From Desulfosporosinus sp. FKB (lineage in GTDB: Bacteria; Bacillota; Desulfitobacteriia; Desulfitobacteriales; Desulfitobacteriaceae): a DNA stretch of 64,000 nt. Shown one piece after another: positions 54,483-63,752 of this stretch. The position numbers were made by a program, and so were the translations under genes. The stretch's first letter is position 1. Each line of letters begins with the position of its first letter. The notes beneath the pieces were generated by a model. The model saw only the letters and a program-made list of their open reading frames with translations, did not search any database and was not told the DNA's origin. The stretch spans positions 1 to 64,000 of the forward strand of contig NZ_NADJ01000030.1 in NCBI RefSeq assembly GCF_002196705.1, read 5' to 3'.

Positions 54483-56918
54483 TCAAATTTTTAATTTCTC
54501 TATAAGTGCTCTTTGAAAGTTTATAGCTTGTTCATACCGTTGTTTACTATATCGATAACGAATCGAAGTATCAAGGTCCAATTTGCCGTTAACCGGTATC
54601 AACTCTAAGGCGATTTTTTCGCTTCCGCCAAGACAGCGAATAAGCCCCAATTCCTCAAAGATTTTAAGAGCTATCCTCAGACCCCGCTTCATTTCTGAGT
54701 CAAGGGAAACCTCAAAAGGATTTCGTTCATGTGCCAAACTTCTAAGTTCCCGATAAAACCAAATCAGTTCGTCACGTGTTAAATGCCGGCATCGTTTTCG
54801 AACCCTTTCTTCCTGAATTTCTTGACAGCCAACGACGACCATTTGATAGATCCCCAGTTCGTGCAGTTTTTTAATTCCTTCTTCAAAATCCTCTTCTGAG
54901 AGCGGAAAGCCAAGGATTAACCCCAAGCCATCATTTACTCTTAAATTGTTCAGATCGGCGTGGGAAGGCGATTGTTTATGCTTTGAAGCTGAAGGGAAAT
55001 ACTTCAGGATTAAGGAGTCCTCCCAAGGTTGACATTGAGATTCGCTCTGTAAAGCATCCCATAGCCAAATTTGTCTTCTCTCCTCCACTGACCATACATC
55101 AGGAAAGAAATCTTCCCAGTTCATCCAGAGAATATCATCACTTTCCTGAGCAACAGCAATTTGTTCCCCAACCTGGTTTTCATCGTTCTCAAGAAAACCG
55201 TCAGAATCATCCTTAACCAAATCCGCCTTCGGCAAGATGTCCTTGATCATTAACTGCACTTTGTCAAGACCTTGAAATGTGTTCCAATCCAAGCTAAAGG
55301 CCGCATCCAACCTAGGTGAGTTTGATAATTCAGAGATCCTGTCGCCTAAGCGAAAGGCGATTCCCTCGTGTTCACCATGATTTCCAAAACGGAATTTTAA
55401 ATGATTTCGTTCTTTGCCTACTGCATTCAAGGAATAAACTTCTAGTCCTTGCGCTGCTAGAATCGGACCGGAATTACCAAAGCCAAAAGGGCCTAATTGG
55501 TCAAGTTCATGAAGCAGTTCAGAGGAAACTTCATCAAGGGAGACCTTGCGATCAATATGTAAAACCTCTTGAAAAAGTGATTCTTCAAAGGCTTTAGCTT
55601 GTTGATTAAGTCCTTCCCTTAAGCCTGGGATATTATCTGTTAAAAGAGAAAACCCCGCAGCCGCGCTATGTCCTCCAAACTTAATTAATAAATCAGCCTG
55701 AGTTTTTAATTGTTCCAATACCGGATAGCCAGAAATCCCTCGGGCCGACCCTTTAGCTTCCGTTCCTTCTTCTGAGATCATAAATACCGGTCGATAATAT
55801 CGTTCCACTAAACGAGACGCAACAATCCCAATCACTCCATGATGCCAATGACCGGACGAAAGTACAATAACTCTAGGCAGCGGTTCCTTCTCAAGCATAG
55901 CAATCGCTTCAGTCAAAATCTCTTTCTCGGTATCTTGCCTTGCTTGATTTTCCTTCGTTAACAAACGTGCAAGCTCTGCTGCTCTTGCTGAATCCTCTGT
56001 CAAGAGGAGTTCAAGTCCTTCGCGGGCACTATCCATACGTCCCGCGGCATTAATCCTTGGCGCTACCATGAACCCTATTTGCCCGGCCTTAAGAGGTTTG
56101 TTCCTGAGACCGCATTCTTCGAGTAGAGCATCTAACCCCGGGTGACGAGTCTTTTCCATTTGGCGAAGACCATGATAGACGAAAACCCGGTTTTCACCGA
56201 TCAAAGGTACTAAGTCAGCAATTGTTCCTAGAGCTACCAGATCAAGAAGATTTCTTTCGGTTTGGAATTCTGTCCCGCCATTCCCTAAAGACTGAATAAG
56301 AGCCTGAGCTAGTTTGAAAGCAACGCCCACACCGGCAAGATCACGAAAGGGATAGTCCGAATCAGCAATCTTAGGATTTAATATCGCGTAGGCTTCCGGC
56401 AAAAGCTCAGGTGGTTCATGATGATCTGTAATAATAACATCAATATTCAGTTCCCGGGCAATCGTTACTTCGGAAACTGCAGTCACTCCGCAATCGACGG
56501 TAATAATAACCTTGACATCTGCTTTGACGGCTCGTCTAATTGCCTCTTCATGCAAACCGTACCCCTCATCTTGTCGATGAGGAATATAGGCTACGGCCTG
56601 AAAGCCAAGATCCGTCAGTACTTTATATAATAAAGCGGTACTAGTAACGCCATCAACATCATAGTCTCCGTAGACCAGTACCTTTTCTTGGCTTTTTAAG
56701 GCCAAAGTCATGCGTTCTATAATTCGCTTCATATGCTGAAAACAGAAAGGCGAAGCTAAACTTAAAACTGTTGGATGCAAAAATTCAATAACGTCCTCAG
56801 GATCTTGAAGTTTCCTTTGTGCGAGAATATCTGAAACGATAGTAGAAAGACAAAGGGATTTACTGATAGTTTTTGCCATATGCTCTGGTGTTGATTTCAA
56901 TGCCCATATTCGTTTCAC
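54483..56918 (-). CDS. recJ: Single-stranded-DNA exonuclease RecJ with C-terminal extension
   Basis: An 811-residue RecJ. DHH phosphoesterase motifs: [17 protein letters not shown] (about 82-96), [33 protein letters not shown] and [13 protein letters not shown], then DHHA1 ([12 protein letters not shown]) and an OB-like domain (about 465-560). After residue 570 comes an extra acidic and mixed 240-residue part ([72 protein letters not shown]), which also occurs in RecJ from some Clostridia. It works in repair with RecQ/RecF-type functions. Confidence 0.93.
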   Translation of the reverse strand: MKRIWALKSTPEHMAKTISKSLCLSTIVSDILAQRKLQDPEDVIEFLHPTVLSLASPFCFQHMKRIIERMTLALKSQEKVLVYGDYDVDGVTSTALLYKVLTDLGFQAVAYIPHRQDEGYGLHEEAIRRAVKADVKVIITVDCGVTAVSEVTIARELNIDVIITDHHEPPELLPEAYAILNPKIADSDYPFRDLAGVGVAFKLAQALIQSLGNGGTEFQTERNLLDLVALGTIADLVPLIGENRVFVYHGLRQMEKTRHPGLDALLEECGLRNKPLKAGQIGFMVAPRINAAGRMDSAREGLELLLTEDSARAAELARLLTKENQARQDTEKEILTEAIAMLEKEPLPRVIVLSSGHWHHGVIGIVASRLVERYYRPVFMISEEGTEAKGSARGISGYPVLEQLKTQADLLIKFGGHSAAAGFSLLTDNIPGLREGLNQQAKAFEESLFQEVLHIDRKVSLDEVSSELLHELDQLGPFGFGNSGPILAAQGLEVYSLNAVGKERNHLKFRFGNHGEHEGIAFRLGDRISELSNSPRLDAAFSLDWNTFQGLDKVQLMIKDILPKADLVKDDSDGFLENDENQVGEQIAVAQESDDILWMNWEDFFPDVWSVEERRQIWLWDALQSESQCQPWEDSLILKYFPSASKHKQSPSHADLNNLRVNDGLGLILGFPLSEEDFEEGIKKLHELGIYQMVVVGCQEIQEERVRKRCRHLTRDELIWFYRELRSLAHERNPFEVSLDSEMKRGLRIALKIFEELGLIRCLGGSEKIALELIPVNGKLDLDTSIRYRYSKQRYEQAINFQRALIEKLKI

Positions 56919-56939
56919 ATTATACCCCCTAGATTACCA

Positions 56940-57890
56940 TTATAATTTACCCTTTGGTTTCTGGCAATGATGGCAGGTAAGACTTGCACCGCCTTCAAGA
57001 GGGCATTGCTCTCCCCGATTGCTGCAGGGCTCAGCGTGAATCAAAACATGGGTCCCCTGAAGTTTATTATTAATTTCTTCTTCTATCCGATCACAAAGAT
57101 CATGAACGTCAACCACGGTAGTATATTTCGGGACAACTAAATGTAAGTCGACATGTCTTTCTGCGCCTGCCTTTCGAGTTCTCAGTTTATGAAATTCCAC
57201 AAATTCCCCGTCATGAAGCCTCAAAACTTCGGATATAATCTCCCGCTCTGTCTCCGGTAAACTGACATCAACAAGAGGGGAAAATGCTTCTTTCGTTAAG
57301 TCGAAAGAAGCCTTAATAATCAGCAGCGCAACTCCCAAGGCCACTATAGGATCTAAGATTAACCAGCCGGTAGTCTTCATTAGTAAAAGCCCACAGAAAA
57401 CACCCGCCGATGTATATACATCCGTTCGTAAATGCAGGGAATCTGCTTCTAAGGCGACGGAATCCGTTCGTTTAGCAACTCTCATTAACTGAGCCGATAC
57501 AAAAAAATTAATAAGTGCTGATAGCCCCATTATAACGAGACCTATCCCTAAATTATCAAGGGCTAAGCTGCCGCCAGCCCAAATTAAATAAGCTTTCTGG
57601 ATCGCTTCAAAAATAATCATAATTGCCGCCAAGAAAATCAAAAGCGCTTCAATAGTACCTGAAACATTTTCGATTTTTCCATGTCCATAGGCATGACGTG
57701 AATCGGCAGGTTTCTCGGATTGTCTTACTGCGAAAAGAGCAATAAATGAAGCAATCAGATCAATTCCGGAATGAATACCATCGGATAAAATACTTATGGA
57801 CCCACCCATTAATCCAATTATAACTTTTGCTAGAGTAAGAAAGGTATTTGATACTACCGACAGGGTTGCAACCTGAGTCTTTTCATTCAC
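56940..57890 (-). CDS. Cation diffusion facilitator (CDF) metal transporter
   Basis: A 316-residue CDF protein for divalent metal efflux. It starts at GTG 57890. Six membrane helices; metal site in helix II SDGIHSGIDLIASF (with Asp) and helix V ALEADSLHLRTDVYTSAG (His, Asp); C-terminal cytoplasmic domain (LRTRKAGAERHVDLHLVVP). The last 30 residues have Cys-rich EPCSNRGEQCPLEG and TCHHCQKPK, which may sense metal. The metal (Zn, Fe, Mn or Ni/Co) cannot be told from sequence. A leader with a hairpin lies upstream. Confidence 0.93.
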   Translation of the reverse strand: MNEKTQVATLSVVSNTFLTLAKVIIGLMGGSISILSDGIHSGIDLIASFIALFAVRQSEKPADSRHAYGHGKIENVSGTIEALLIFLAAIMIIFEAIQKAYLIWAGGSLALDNLGIGLVIMGLSALINFFVSAQLMRVAKRTDSVALEADSLHLRTDVYTSAGVFCGLLLMKTTGWLILDPIVALGVALLIIKASFDLTKEAFSPLVDVSLPETEREIISEVLRLHDGEFVEFHKLRTRKAGAERHVDLHLVVPKYTTVVDVHDLCDRIEEEINNKLQGTHVLIHAEPCSNRGEQCPLEGGASLTCHHCQKPKGKL

Positions 57891-57940
57891 TATGTTCGTC
57901 CTCGCTTTCCGGCAAATCCCCTAAACTTGCCCTAAGAACT

Positions 57941-58045
57941 TATAAAGAAATGGGACTTCTTAATTAAAAGAAGTCCCACGGATTTCTCCGCTGCCCCAAC
58001 CTTAGCGAGCCCAGCTATAATGCCTGACAATTTCAGTATATGACA
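57941..58045 (-). promoter_or_regulatory. Leader with intrinsic terminator upstream of the CDF gene
   Basis: TGGGACTTCTT and AAGAAGTCCCA (57951-57978) form a strong stem with ATTTCTTT after it on the minus strand. Before it is a GC-rich block (CTCGCTAAGGTTGGGGCAGCGG) and a promoter-like TTGTCA...CATTAT at about 58020-58045. It could be an attenuator or metal riboswitch for the CDF gene, or just the terminator of the upstream membrane-protein gene. A known class was not recognised. Confidence 0.4.
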
Positions 58046-58105
58046 AGAATAACAAATAGTGCAACTTATAGCAAGCCTTTTATTAGTACTTTGTTACCAA
58101 CTTTT

Positions 58106-58552
58106 CTACAAAGTCATAAAATTTCCGAAAATAATTCCTCCAATACCAAGAATTATGCGCATGATTGTCGGGGCAAAGCCCCAAAGGAATTGTCGGCTGT
58201 CGCTTTTGGGAACTAATCCCATTCCCACGACAAGAATCCAGATAAAAATAGCCGCCACCGGCGTCAAAAATGCACCAAAGACAACCAGGCCAATTAATCC
58301 CCCAACTAAACCACTGACAATTTTGGTTCTGCTGGTTATTTTGCCAAGAATAAGCAGTGACAAAACGCCAAAAAGTCCTCCAGAAAATAAAGGAATTTCC
58401 CAATGCCAGAATTGTCCTAGTGAATGTACCGCTAAGTTTACTATTGAAAGGACAGCTACAGCGGCTACAGTTCCTCGTATTCCTCCAAAAAAAATTAATC
58501 CTGCAGAAAAAAGAAAAAGGACCTCAAATATAACTAATTGCATGAATCTCAT
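58106..58552 (-). CDS. Small polytopic membrane protein, function unknown
   Basis: A 148-residue protein with about five hydrophobic helices and many glycines (SGGLFGVLSLLILGK, SGLVGGLIGLVVFGAFL, IIFGNFMTL). The topology and Gly motifs are a little like DUF456 or small transporter families, but I recognise no firm match. The antisense frame is also open, because of the low-complexity codons; this strand is preferred by its membrane pattern. Neighbours are the CDF gene downstream and the tiny membrane peptides upstream. Confidence 0.6.
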   Translation of the reverse strand: MRFMQLVIFEVLFLFSAGLIFFGGIRGTVAAVAVLSIVNLAVHSLGQFWHWEIPLFSGGLFGVLSLLILGKITSRTKIVSGLVGGLIGLVVFGAFLTPVAAIFIWILVVGMGLVPKSDSRQFLWGFAPTIMRIILGIGGIIFGNFMTL

Positions 58553-58669
58553 TCACCCGCTCGCCCCCGACCTTTCTTTGCTGCTAGTATGGCCGATTTT
58601 ATCCAATCTAATCCATTTCTGTATTTAGCGCAATAGTTAGCTGGTAGGTACCTTAGTCTTATAGTTAGT

Positions 58670-58727
58670 GGTCAAACAGAAGAAGAGTATAACGATCATG
58701 TTACACCCTTCTCTTCTGACCTTATTT
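58670..58727 (+). terminator. Long imperfect hairpin with T-rich tail
   Basis: GGTCA, AGAAGAAGAG and GTATAAC pair with GTTACAC, CTTCTCTTCT and TGACC around GATCAT; TTATTTTTAATAA follows on the plus strand. It lies between the tiny membrane-peptide genes and the 148-residue membrane protein gene. No plus-strand gene precedes it, so its use is unclear. Confidence 0.4.
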
Positions 58728-58758
58728 TTAATAATTTGATCACCTAATCTATCTTAAC

Positions 58759-58848
58759 TTAAAAGATAACTCCCAAGGCAATTAAAATTAAGACTGCGAT
58801 AGCAATGATTCCAGCTCCTACACAACTACCAAAACCATAACCGTACAT
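58759..58848 (-). CDS. Tiny YjcZ-like membrane peptide 1 (29 aa)
   Basis: Starts MYGYGFGSCVGAG, then one hydrophobic helix (IIAIAVLILIALGVIF) that ends the protein. GGGGGTG lies before the ATG. Gly/Tyr-rich N-terminus with a single C-terminal helix is the pattern of YjcZ-like sporulation peptides. First of four related genes in the run 58759-59322 (last in transcription order). Confidence 0.75.
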   Translation of the reverse strand: MYGYGFGSCVGAGIIAIAVLILIALGVIF

Positions 58849-58873
58849 TAAATCACCCCCGAACTTGTTTTAC

Positions 58874-58981
58874 TTAGAATACAATACCTAAAGCGATGAG
58901 CAAAAGAATGATGACAACGACGATTCCAATACCTGCACCAACACCAGTTCCACATCCAACTCCAGCTGCTCCAAAAGCCAT
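58874..58981 (-). CDS. Tiny YjcZ-like membrane peptide 2 (35 aa)
   Basis: Starts MAFGAAGVGCGTGVGAGIG, followed by a helix VVVIILLLIALGIVF at the very end. AAGGAGGTT lies before the ATG. The C-terminal LLLIALGIVF is nearly shared by all four neighbours. A single Cys in the Gly-rich part is present here as in copies 1, 3 and 4. Confidence 0.75.
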   Translation of the reverse strand: MAFGAAGVGCGTGVGAGIGIVVVIILLLIALGIVF

Positions 58982-59023
58982 TTTTATAACCTCCTTCAAT
59001 CTCTTTATATCTAAAATTCTAGT

Positions 59024-59161
59024 TTAGAATATAACTCCCAGGGCGATAAGAATAAGAATTGCAATAGCAATAATGCCAATGCCAACCCCGCAGCCAACTC
59101 CTACAGGAGCAACAGGTGCACAACATCCAGCTCCGTATCCAGCAGCACCATATCCGTACAT
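59024..59161 (-). CDS. Tiny YjcZ-like membrane peptide 3 (45 aa)
   Basis: The longest but the same design: MYGYGAAGYGAGCCAPVAPVG, then GCGVGIGIIAIAILILIALGVIF. AAGGAGGGTTATG gives the ribosome-binding site. It shares the MYGYG start with copy 1 and has three Cys. A gap of 42 nt separates it from copy 2 and each has its own ribosome-binding site. Confidence 0.75.
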   Translation of the reverse strand: MYGYGAAGYGAGCCAPVAPVGVGCGVGIGIIAIAILILIALGVIF

Positions 59162-59196
59162 ACATAACCCTCCTTATTCCATTCAGAAGAAACGTA

Positions 59197-59322
59197 TTAA
59201 AACACAATACCCATTGCGATTAAGAGAAGAATAATCACAACTACAACAGCAATTCCTGGTAAGAAATTAGGTGTGCATACAACTCCATCAACACCGTCAA
59301 CAGGACCTGCTCCGAATGCCAT
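59197..59322 (-). CDS. Tiny YjcZ-like membrane peptide 4 (41 aa)
   Basis: Starts MAFGAGPVDGVDGVV and ends in the helix GIAVVVVIILLLIAMGIVF. AGGAGGTAGTTAGT lies before the ATG. It is the first of the four in transcription order. Unlike the others its N-terminus has two Asp. The set is likely one small operon expressed in sporulation or the membrane; the function is unknown. Confidence 0.75.
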   Translation of the reverse strand: MAFGAGPVDGVDGVVCTPNFLPGIAVVVVIILLLIAMGIVF

Positions 59323-59557
59323 ACTAACTACCTCCTATTTGAAACGTTTATTTCCGGGCTCACTTTAACATATGCCATAGGTCTAATATTGTTAATATTT
59401 TCCTTAATTTCTTTATATCGCCTAGTAAATAGAGACTTTGGCAAATGCACAGGCGCCCTCTTAAAGTGAATAAAACCATACATAAATAGTGGTTTAAATC
59501 ATCCACTGACATGCACGGTTTTATAGTTATAAGGTTACATCCCCTTTGAGGAATGTA

Positions 59558-60412
59558 TTAATAATTGGGATTTTGCAGCCGATGAATAAACTCCTTCATT
59601 CCCATAGTTGCATAACAGTATACTCTATGAACATGATAAGCATTTGTATTAGAATCAGCCCATCCGCGAAGAGTAGTAAAAGCCATGAGATACCCCGCTT
59701 TTTTCACTGCTTGAACTACCGTATTATCTAAATCCCCATAAGGATAGGCAAAATAATCGACGGAATGGCCTAATCCCTTTTCTAAAGCTTTCTTGGAACT
59801 TTCCAGCTCACTTAAAACCTTCAAGGGTGACAATTTTGTCAGATAGGAGTGATCCCTAGTGTGATCTGCTATATCCCAGCCATTATCGGCAAGCTCATTA
59901 AGCTGGGGCCAGGTCAAAAAACCCTTCTCATTTATATAACCGGAAATCATAAAGACCGTAGCCGTATACCCATATTTCTTTAAAAGAGGATACGCCGTTT
60001 GATAATTATCCTCATATCCATCGTCAAAGGTAATCACAAAAGGCTTCTCAGGAAGAGCACCTCTTTGATACAGTGATTGATATAATTGATTTAAGGTAAT
60101 GCTCTGATAGCCCTGATCATGTAAATAGACAATTTGGGCTTCAAATTGTTCAGGTGGCATTCTTACTTCATTATTTGCTTCTCTCATAATAGAATGATAA
60201 TAAAGAACAGGTATATATCGGGGTGGCGTATTAATTCTTTTATCCTGCGGAGTATGAGACAATTTCGGGGATGGCAATATATCGACAAGCAAAGCGGAAG
60301 AATTTGAAACCTGAACTTTAGCGCTGTTCAAGGTCGGCTTTTTGAAAGCACAGCCGCTGGAAGTTAGTATCAGGACTATTAAGATTAACGGTCCGATGGT
60401 TTTCTTGATCAT
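59558..60412 (-). CDS. Polysaccharide deacetylase lipoprotein
   Basis: A 284-residue exported lipoprotein with lipobox TSSGC after a signal peptide. The NodB domain has motif 1 FVITFDDGYEDN (catalytic and metal Asp), the metal His pair in DHTRDHSYL (motif 2), and motif 3 YFAYPYGDLDNTVVQAVKKAGY. This is a carbohydrate esterase family 4 pattern for de-N-acetylation of peptidoglycan or similar polymers; the exact substrate is unknown. A transcript on its own is likely, since the gaps on both sides are large. Confidence 0.9.
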   Translation of the reverse strand: MIKKTIGPLILIVLILTSSGCAFKKPTLNSAKVQVSNSSALLVDILPSPKLSHTPQDKRINTPPRYIPVLYYHSIMREANNEVRMPPEQFEAQIVYLHDQGYQSITLNQLYQSLYQRGALPEKPFVITFDDGYEDNYQTAYPLLKKYGYTATVFMISGYINEKGFLTWPQLNELADNGWDIADHTRDHSYLTKLSPLKVLSELESSKKALEKGLGHSVDYFAYPYGDLDNTVVQAVKKAGYLMAFTTLRGWADSNTNAYHVHRVYCYATMGMKEFIHRLQNPNY

Positions 60413-60552
60413 CGCGTCTCTCCATAAAAGTAATAATAGTTAATTATTGTATAGTTTACCATAATTACTCTTACAGCAAAACTCCTCCAGTAAACTCTAA
60501 AGCAAGGTATGGGAACCACCCCCACTATGCTTTATGCTTCCCGAAAGTACAG

Positions 60553-60588
60553 AAAAACGACCCTAAGACGAATTCTTAAGGTCGTTTA
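60553..60588 (-). terminator. Intrinsic terminator after secF
   Basis: AAACGACCTTAAGA and TCTTAGGGTCGTTT form the stem on the minus strand, followed by TTCTG-type T-rich sequence. It ends the secD-secF transcript. Confidence 0.8.
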
Positions 60589-60609
60589 CTTATTCTTGAT
60601 TGATTGCAA

Positions 60610-61563
60610 TTAGGCGCGAACAGCTTTACCGCCTTTGGTCGGCTTTTTCATGTGAGTTTTAATTTCAACAAGTATCTGACTCGCATTAAAAATTGAGGAA
60701 TATGCTCCGCTAAATACCCCGATCAACATGGCCAGAGAGAAAACTCTTGTTGATTCCCCTCCTAAGATAAACACTGAAAACAAGGCAATTAAAACGGTTA
60801 CAACCGTATTCACGGAACGGCGCATGGTTTGCCATACGGATTTATCAACCATATCCTCATAGCTGTCTCCACGTCGCATCCGTGTTTCATTCTCACGAAT
60901 CCGATCGAAGATAACCACCGTATCATTTATGGAGTATCCAAAAATCGTCAGGACCGCTGCCACAAACGTGGAATCGATTTGCCATTGAAACAGCGAAAAC
61001 AGGCCGACAACCACTAAGACATCATGCAGTAAGGCAATAATCCCTGATATGGCAAAGACAAACTGAAATCTAAAGGAAATATAGGCTATCATTAAACCCA
61101 TGGCAATGAGTAAGGACCAAAAAGCATTGCGGGTAAGTTCTTGTCCCATGGACGGTCCAACTTCATCGACTTGCAGTGTCTTTTTATCGTAATCCGCAAC
61201 CTTCTTCTGTAAAGCCGTCATTAATTGAGTCTGCTTCTCTTGTTGAAGGGCTTCCGTTCTAATCAGTACTGATTTATTTCCATTGGATAATTGAACTTCA
61301 CCGCTAAGTCCGACGGATTTCATAGTATCGGTTATAGCACTTTGAGTCACAGCTTTAGTAAAGTTTGCTTCAATCATTGTTCCGCCCTTAAAATCAATGC
61401 CCAAATTTAAGCCATGGATAAAGAGGGAAATGATTCCCGGGACAATAACTAACAGCGAAAGTGCAAACCACCAATAACGTTTTTTAACGATATTAAAGTA
61501 GAGCGGATGTATTTTTTGAACTTCTTCATAAGTTGCCGGATGCCCTTGATGTCCTTTTTCCAT
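60610..61563 (-). CDS. secF: Protein translocase subunit SecF
   Basis: A 317-residue six-helix membrane protein that, with SecD, pulls exported proteins by the proton or sodium gradient. The SecF signature is GIDFKGGTMIEANF near residue 50 and FGYSINDTVVIFDRIREN near 205; the DRIRE block is typical. The ATG shares one base with the secD stop, so the two are coupled. Length and topology are normal. Confidence 0.96.
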   Translation of the reverse strand: MEKGHQGHPATYEEVQKIHPLYFNIVKKRYWWFALSLLVIVPGIISLFIHGLNLGIDFKGGTMIEANFTKAVTQSAITDTMKSVGLSGEVQLSNGNKSVLIRTEALQQEKQTQLMTALQKKVADYDKKTLQVDEVGPSMGQELTRNAFWSLLIAMGLMIAYISFRFQFVFAISGIIALLHDVLVVVGLFSLFQWQIDSTFVAAVLTIFGYSINDTVVIFDRIRENETRMRRGDSYEDMVDKSVWQTMRRSVNTVVTVLIALFSVFILGGESTRVFSLAMLIGVFSGAYSSIFNASQILVEIKTHMKKPTKGGKAVRA

Positions 61564-62801
61564 TATACATCCCTCCTAACGCCAAACCATGCAGGATTTA
61601 ATTTTGCGCTTATCCCGACAATTAAACGTAAGACTAAACGCGTAAAGGTAAGTGCTGTAAACAAACTGGCAACAATACCAACTCCCAGAGTCAGTGCAAA
61701 TCCTTTAATGGTCCCTGTGCCAAAGTAATATAAGGTCAAAGCAGCAATCAATGTGGTAACGTGAGCATCAATAACTGTGATGAAGGCACGGCTGAAACCT
61801 GACTCAACACCAGCTCGCAGTGATTTTCCGGCACGAACCTCTTCTTTAACTCTTTCGTAGATAATAATATTGAAATCAACGGCCATCCCTATCGAAAGAA
61901 TGAACCCGGCTATTCCTGGCAGGGTAAGTACAACTCGAAACATCCAGAAAACCCATAGTACAATGAGTCCGTAGACAACTAAGGAGAAATCAGCGACGAC
62001 TCCAGGCAAATGATAAAACACAAGCATAAACAGAAAAATGAAGACTAAACCATAAATCCCTGCTTGAATACTTTTGTGCAAAGAGTCAATTCCTAAAGAC
62101 GCTCCTACCTGATGTTTCTCAGTAATCGTCATACTTACCGGCAATGAGCCTGAACGCATCAGCACAGCATCATTAGCGGCAGCTTGAAGCGTCGAATATC
62201 CAGTAATCTCCGCCTGGCCATTCGTAATCGGCACATTAACCGTCGGATTAGTCAGCAATTTATCGTCAAGATAAATTCCAATCCTTTGGCCTATATACTT
62301 TGTCGTTAAATCGCCAAACTTTTTAGCTCCGTCGGAAGAAAAGGTTAGGTTGACAACATACCCTCCTGCTCCGCTTGGATCCTGACCTGCTTTAGCATCC
62401 GTAAGTTCAGCACCTTGCAAAACTGTGTTGCCTTTAGGATCCTTAAAGGTTAACTGTGCCGTAGTTTTCAGGACGTTAACTGCCTGATCAGGATCAGAAA
62501 CCCCGGCTAAATCTAATACTAAACGTTTGTTGTTATAGTCTGTCTGGATAACAGGCTCTGAGACCCCAAGATCGTTAACCCGCTTGGAGATAATCGCCTT
62601 TGCCTTATCCATATCATCATTTGTAATTGGTGCCCCGCTTTTATTGGGCTCGGCTTGTAAAACCAAGTGAACTCCACCGCGCAGGTCAAGTCCCAATGGG
62701 ATGCCCTTATTGGGATCCACAAGGGGTTTTATGGATAGAGCTACTGCCGCAGCTACTATAAGCACCAGCGTTACGAGTTTGATGATGTTTCCCCGTTTCA
62801 T
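61563..62801 (-). CDS. secD: Protein translocase subunit SecD
   Basis: A 412-residue SecD: six helices, the first followed by the P1-like domain. The signature GIPLGLDLRGGVHLVLQAEP is near the start, and the conserved GMAVDFNIIIYERVKEE is near residue 310 (normally GMAVDANVLI; the Phe-Asn form is a variant). GGGAGGAAAGCAG precedes the ATG. It is cotranscribed with secF. The HD-domain gene lies upstream. Confidence 0.96.
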   Translation of the reverse strand: MKRGNIIKLVTLVLIVAAAVALSIKPLVDPNKGIPLGLDLRGGVHLVLQAEPNKSGAPITNDDMDKAKAIISKRVNDLGVSEPVIQTDYNNKRLVLDLAGVSDPDQAVNVLKTTAQLTFKDPKGNTVLQGAELTDAKAGQDPSGAGGYVVNLTFSSDGAKKFGDLTTKYIGQRIGIYLDDKLLTNPTVNVPITNGQAEITGYSTLQAAANDAVLMRSGSLPVSMTITEKHQVGASLGIDSLHKSIQAGIYGLVFIFLFMLVFYHLPGVVADFSLVVYGLIVLWVFWMFRVVLTLPGIAGFILSIGMAVDFNIIIYERVKEEVRAGKSLRAGVESGFSRAFITVIDAHVTTLIAALTLYYFGTGTIKGFALTLGVGIVASLFTALTFTRLVLRLIVGISAKLNPAWFGVRRDV

Positions 62802-62913
62802 CTGCTTTCCTCCCTTTTAATATGAATGGGACTTGCCCATGCCAATCCTCATTATAAAACGTTCAGGATTCCAATGTCAATCTGAGATCAAGCAGCACAG
62901 ACTTCTGGTGAAA

Positions 62914-63576
62914 TTACAGCAATTTTACTTCGTTAATTTTTAATTCAAACTTCGTTCCGAGAAATCCGGCAGCTTTACGACATAATAACATTCGGGCCAA
63001 AAAGATTTCAAAATACTCCATGACAGGGCAGATCTCAGTATCAATAGTCAGTTCCAGAGCAACCCGTTCTTTAGGATAAACACGCAAAAATGATTTTTCC
63101 ACTGCATAGTTGACTCTGTCATGAATGTCAAAGGTTGCCAGATCCAAATTGCGGACGCGGGAGCGATGCACATCCGATTTATCCGCTAAAATCAAGGCGG
63201 CCGAAATACTATTGACCGGGTTCCCGTCAGTCTCATCGTGATTGCCAACAGCCCCAATAATCAGAGCAATTTCTTCAGGATTCATACCGTGCCGCTCCAG
63301 AATGCCAGCAGCCAAAATCGCCCCTGTCTGTGCATGAGAAACTCGGTTGACTGCATTTCCGATATCATGCAGATAACCGGCAATGGCCGCTAATTCGCAC
63401 TCTCGTTCAGTATGTTCCATTTTTTCTAAGATATTCGAAGCGATATGGGAGACCAGACCTACATGCCTGAGACCATGTTCCGTATAGCCAATTGCTGCAA
63501 GATGTCGGTTCCCTGCCTCAATTAAACTGTGTACATAGAGGTCCCCTTTAATATCTTGCAAGGTCACTTTTTGCAA
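62914..63576 (-). CDS. HD-domain phosphohydrolase
   Basis: A 220-residue HD protein. Ligands: HVGLVSHIAS with the first His, then GYLHDIGNAVNR (HD), the later NHDET with His, and SDVHRSR. The type is a metal-dependent phosphohydrolase for nucleotides or cyclic nucleotides; the substrate is unknown. The last 40 residues are a small extra domain. It is between yajC and secD; a terminator after yajC suggests a separate transcript that runs into secD-secF. Confidence 0.85.
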   Translation of the reverse strand: MQKVTLQDIKGDLYVHSLIEAGNRHLAAIGYTEHGLRHVGLVSHIASNILEKMEHTERECELAAIAGYLHDIGNAVNRVSHAQTGAILAAGILERHGMNPEEIALIIGAVGNHDETDGNPVNSISAALILADKSDVHRSRVRNLDLATFDIHDRVNYAVEKSFLRVYPKERVALELTIDTEICPVMEYFEIFLARMLLCRKAAGFLGTKFELKINEVKLL

Positions 63577-63660
63577 AACAAACTCCTCCTGCCGCCAAAA
63601 AATGAGTATACTAAGCCGACGCTAAGCCATAGGTCAATAATTGCCTCAGCAGCATAGTAG

Positions 63661-63690
63661 TAAAAAACAAGTGGAGGAAGTACCACTTGC
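63661..63690 (-). terminator. Intrinsic terminator after yajC
   Basis: AAGCAAGTGG and CCACTTGTTTTTT form a stem with a TACTTCCT loop on the minus strand, between the yajC stop at 63753 and the HD-domain gene. Confidence 0.75.
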
Positions 63691-63752
63691 TTTTATACAA
63701 TTGTTCTAATTACCTATTCGCAATTATTAGTTACCCCATAACGCTGAAATTC

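Noticed and set aside
58059-58628. 189-codon plus-strand frame opposite the 148-residue membrane protein
   Set aside because: The minus frame has a proper membrane-helix pattern; the plus frame is Pro/Lys/Thr-rich and has no site or family.
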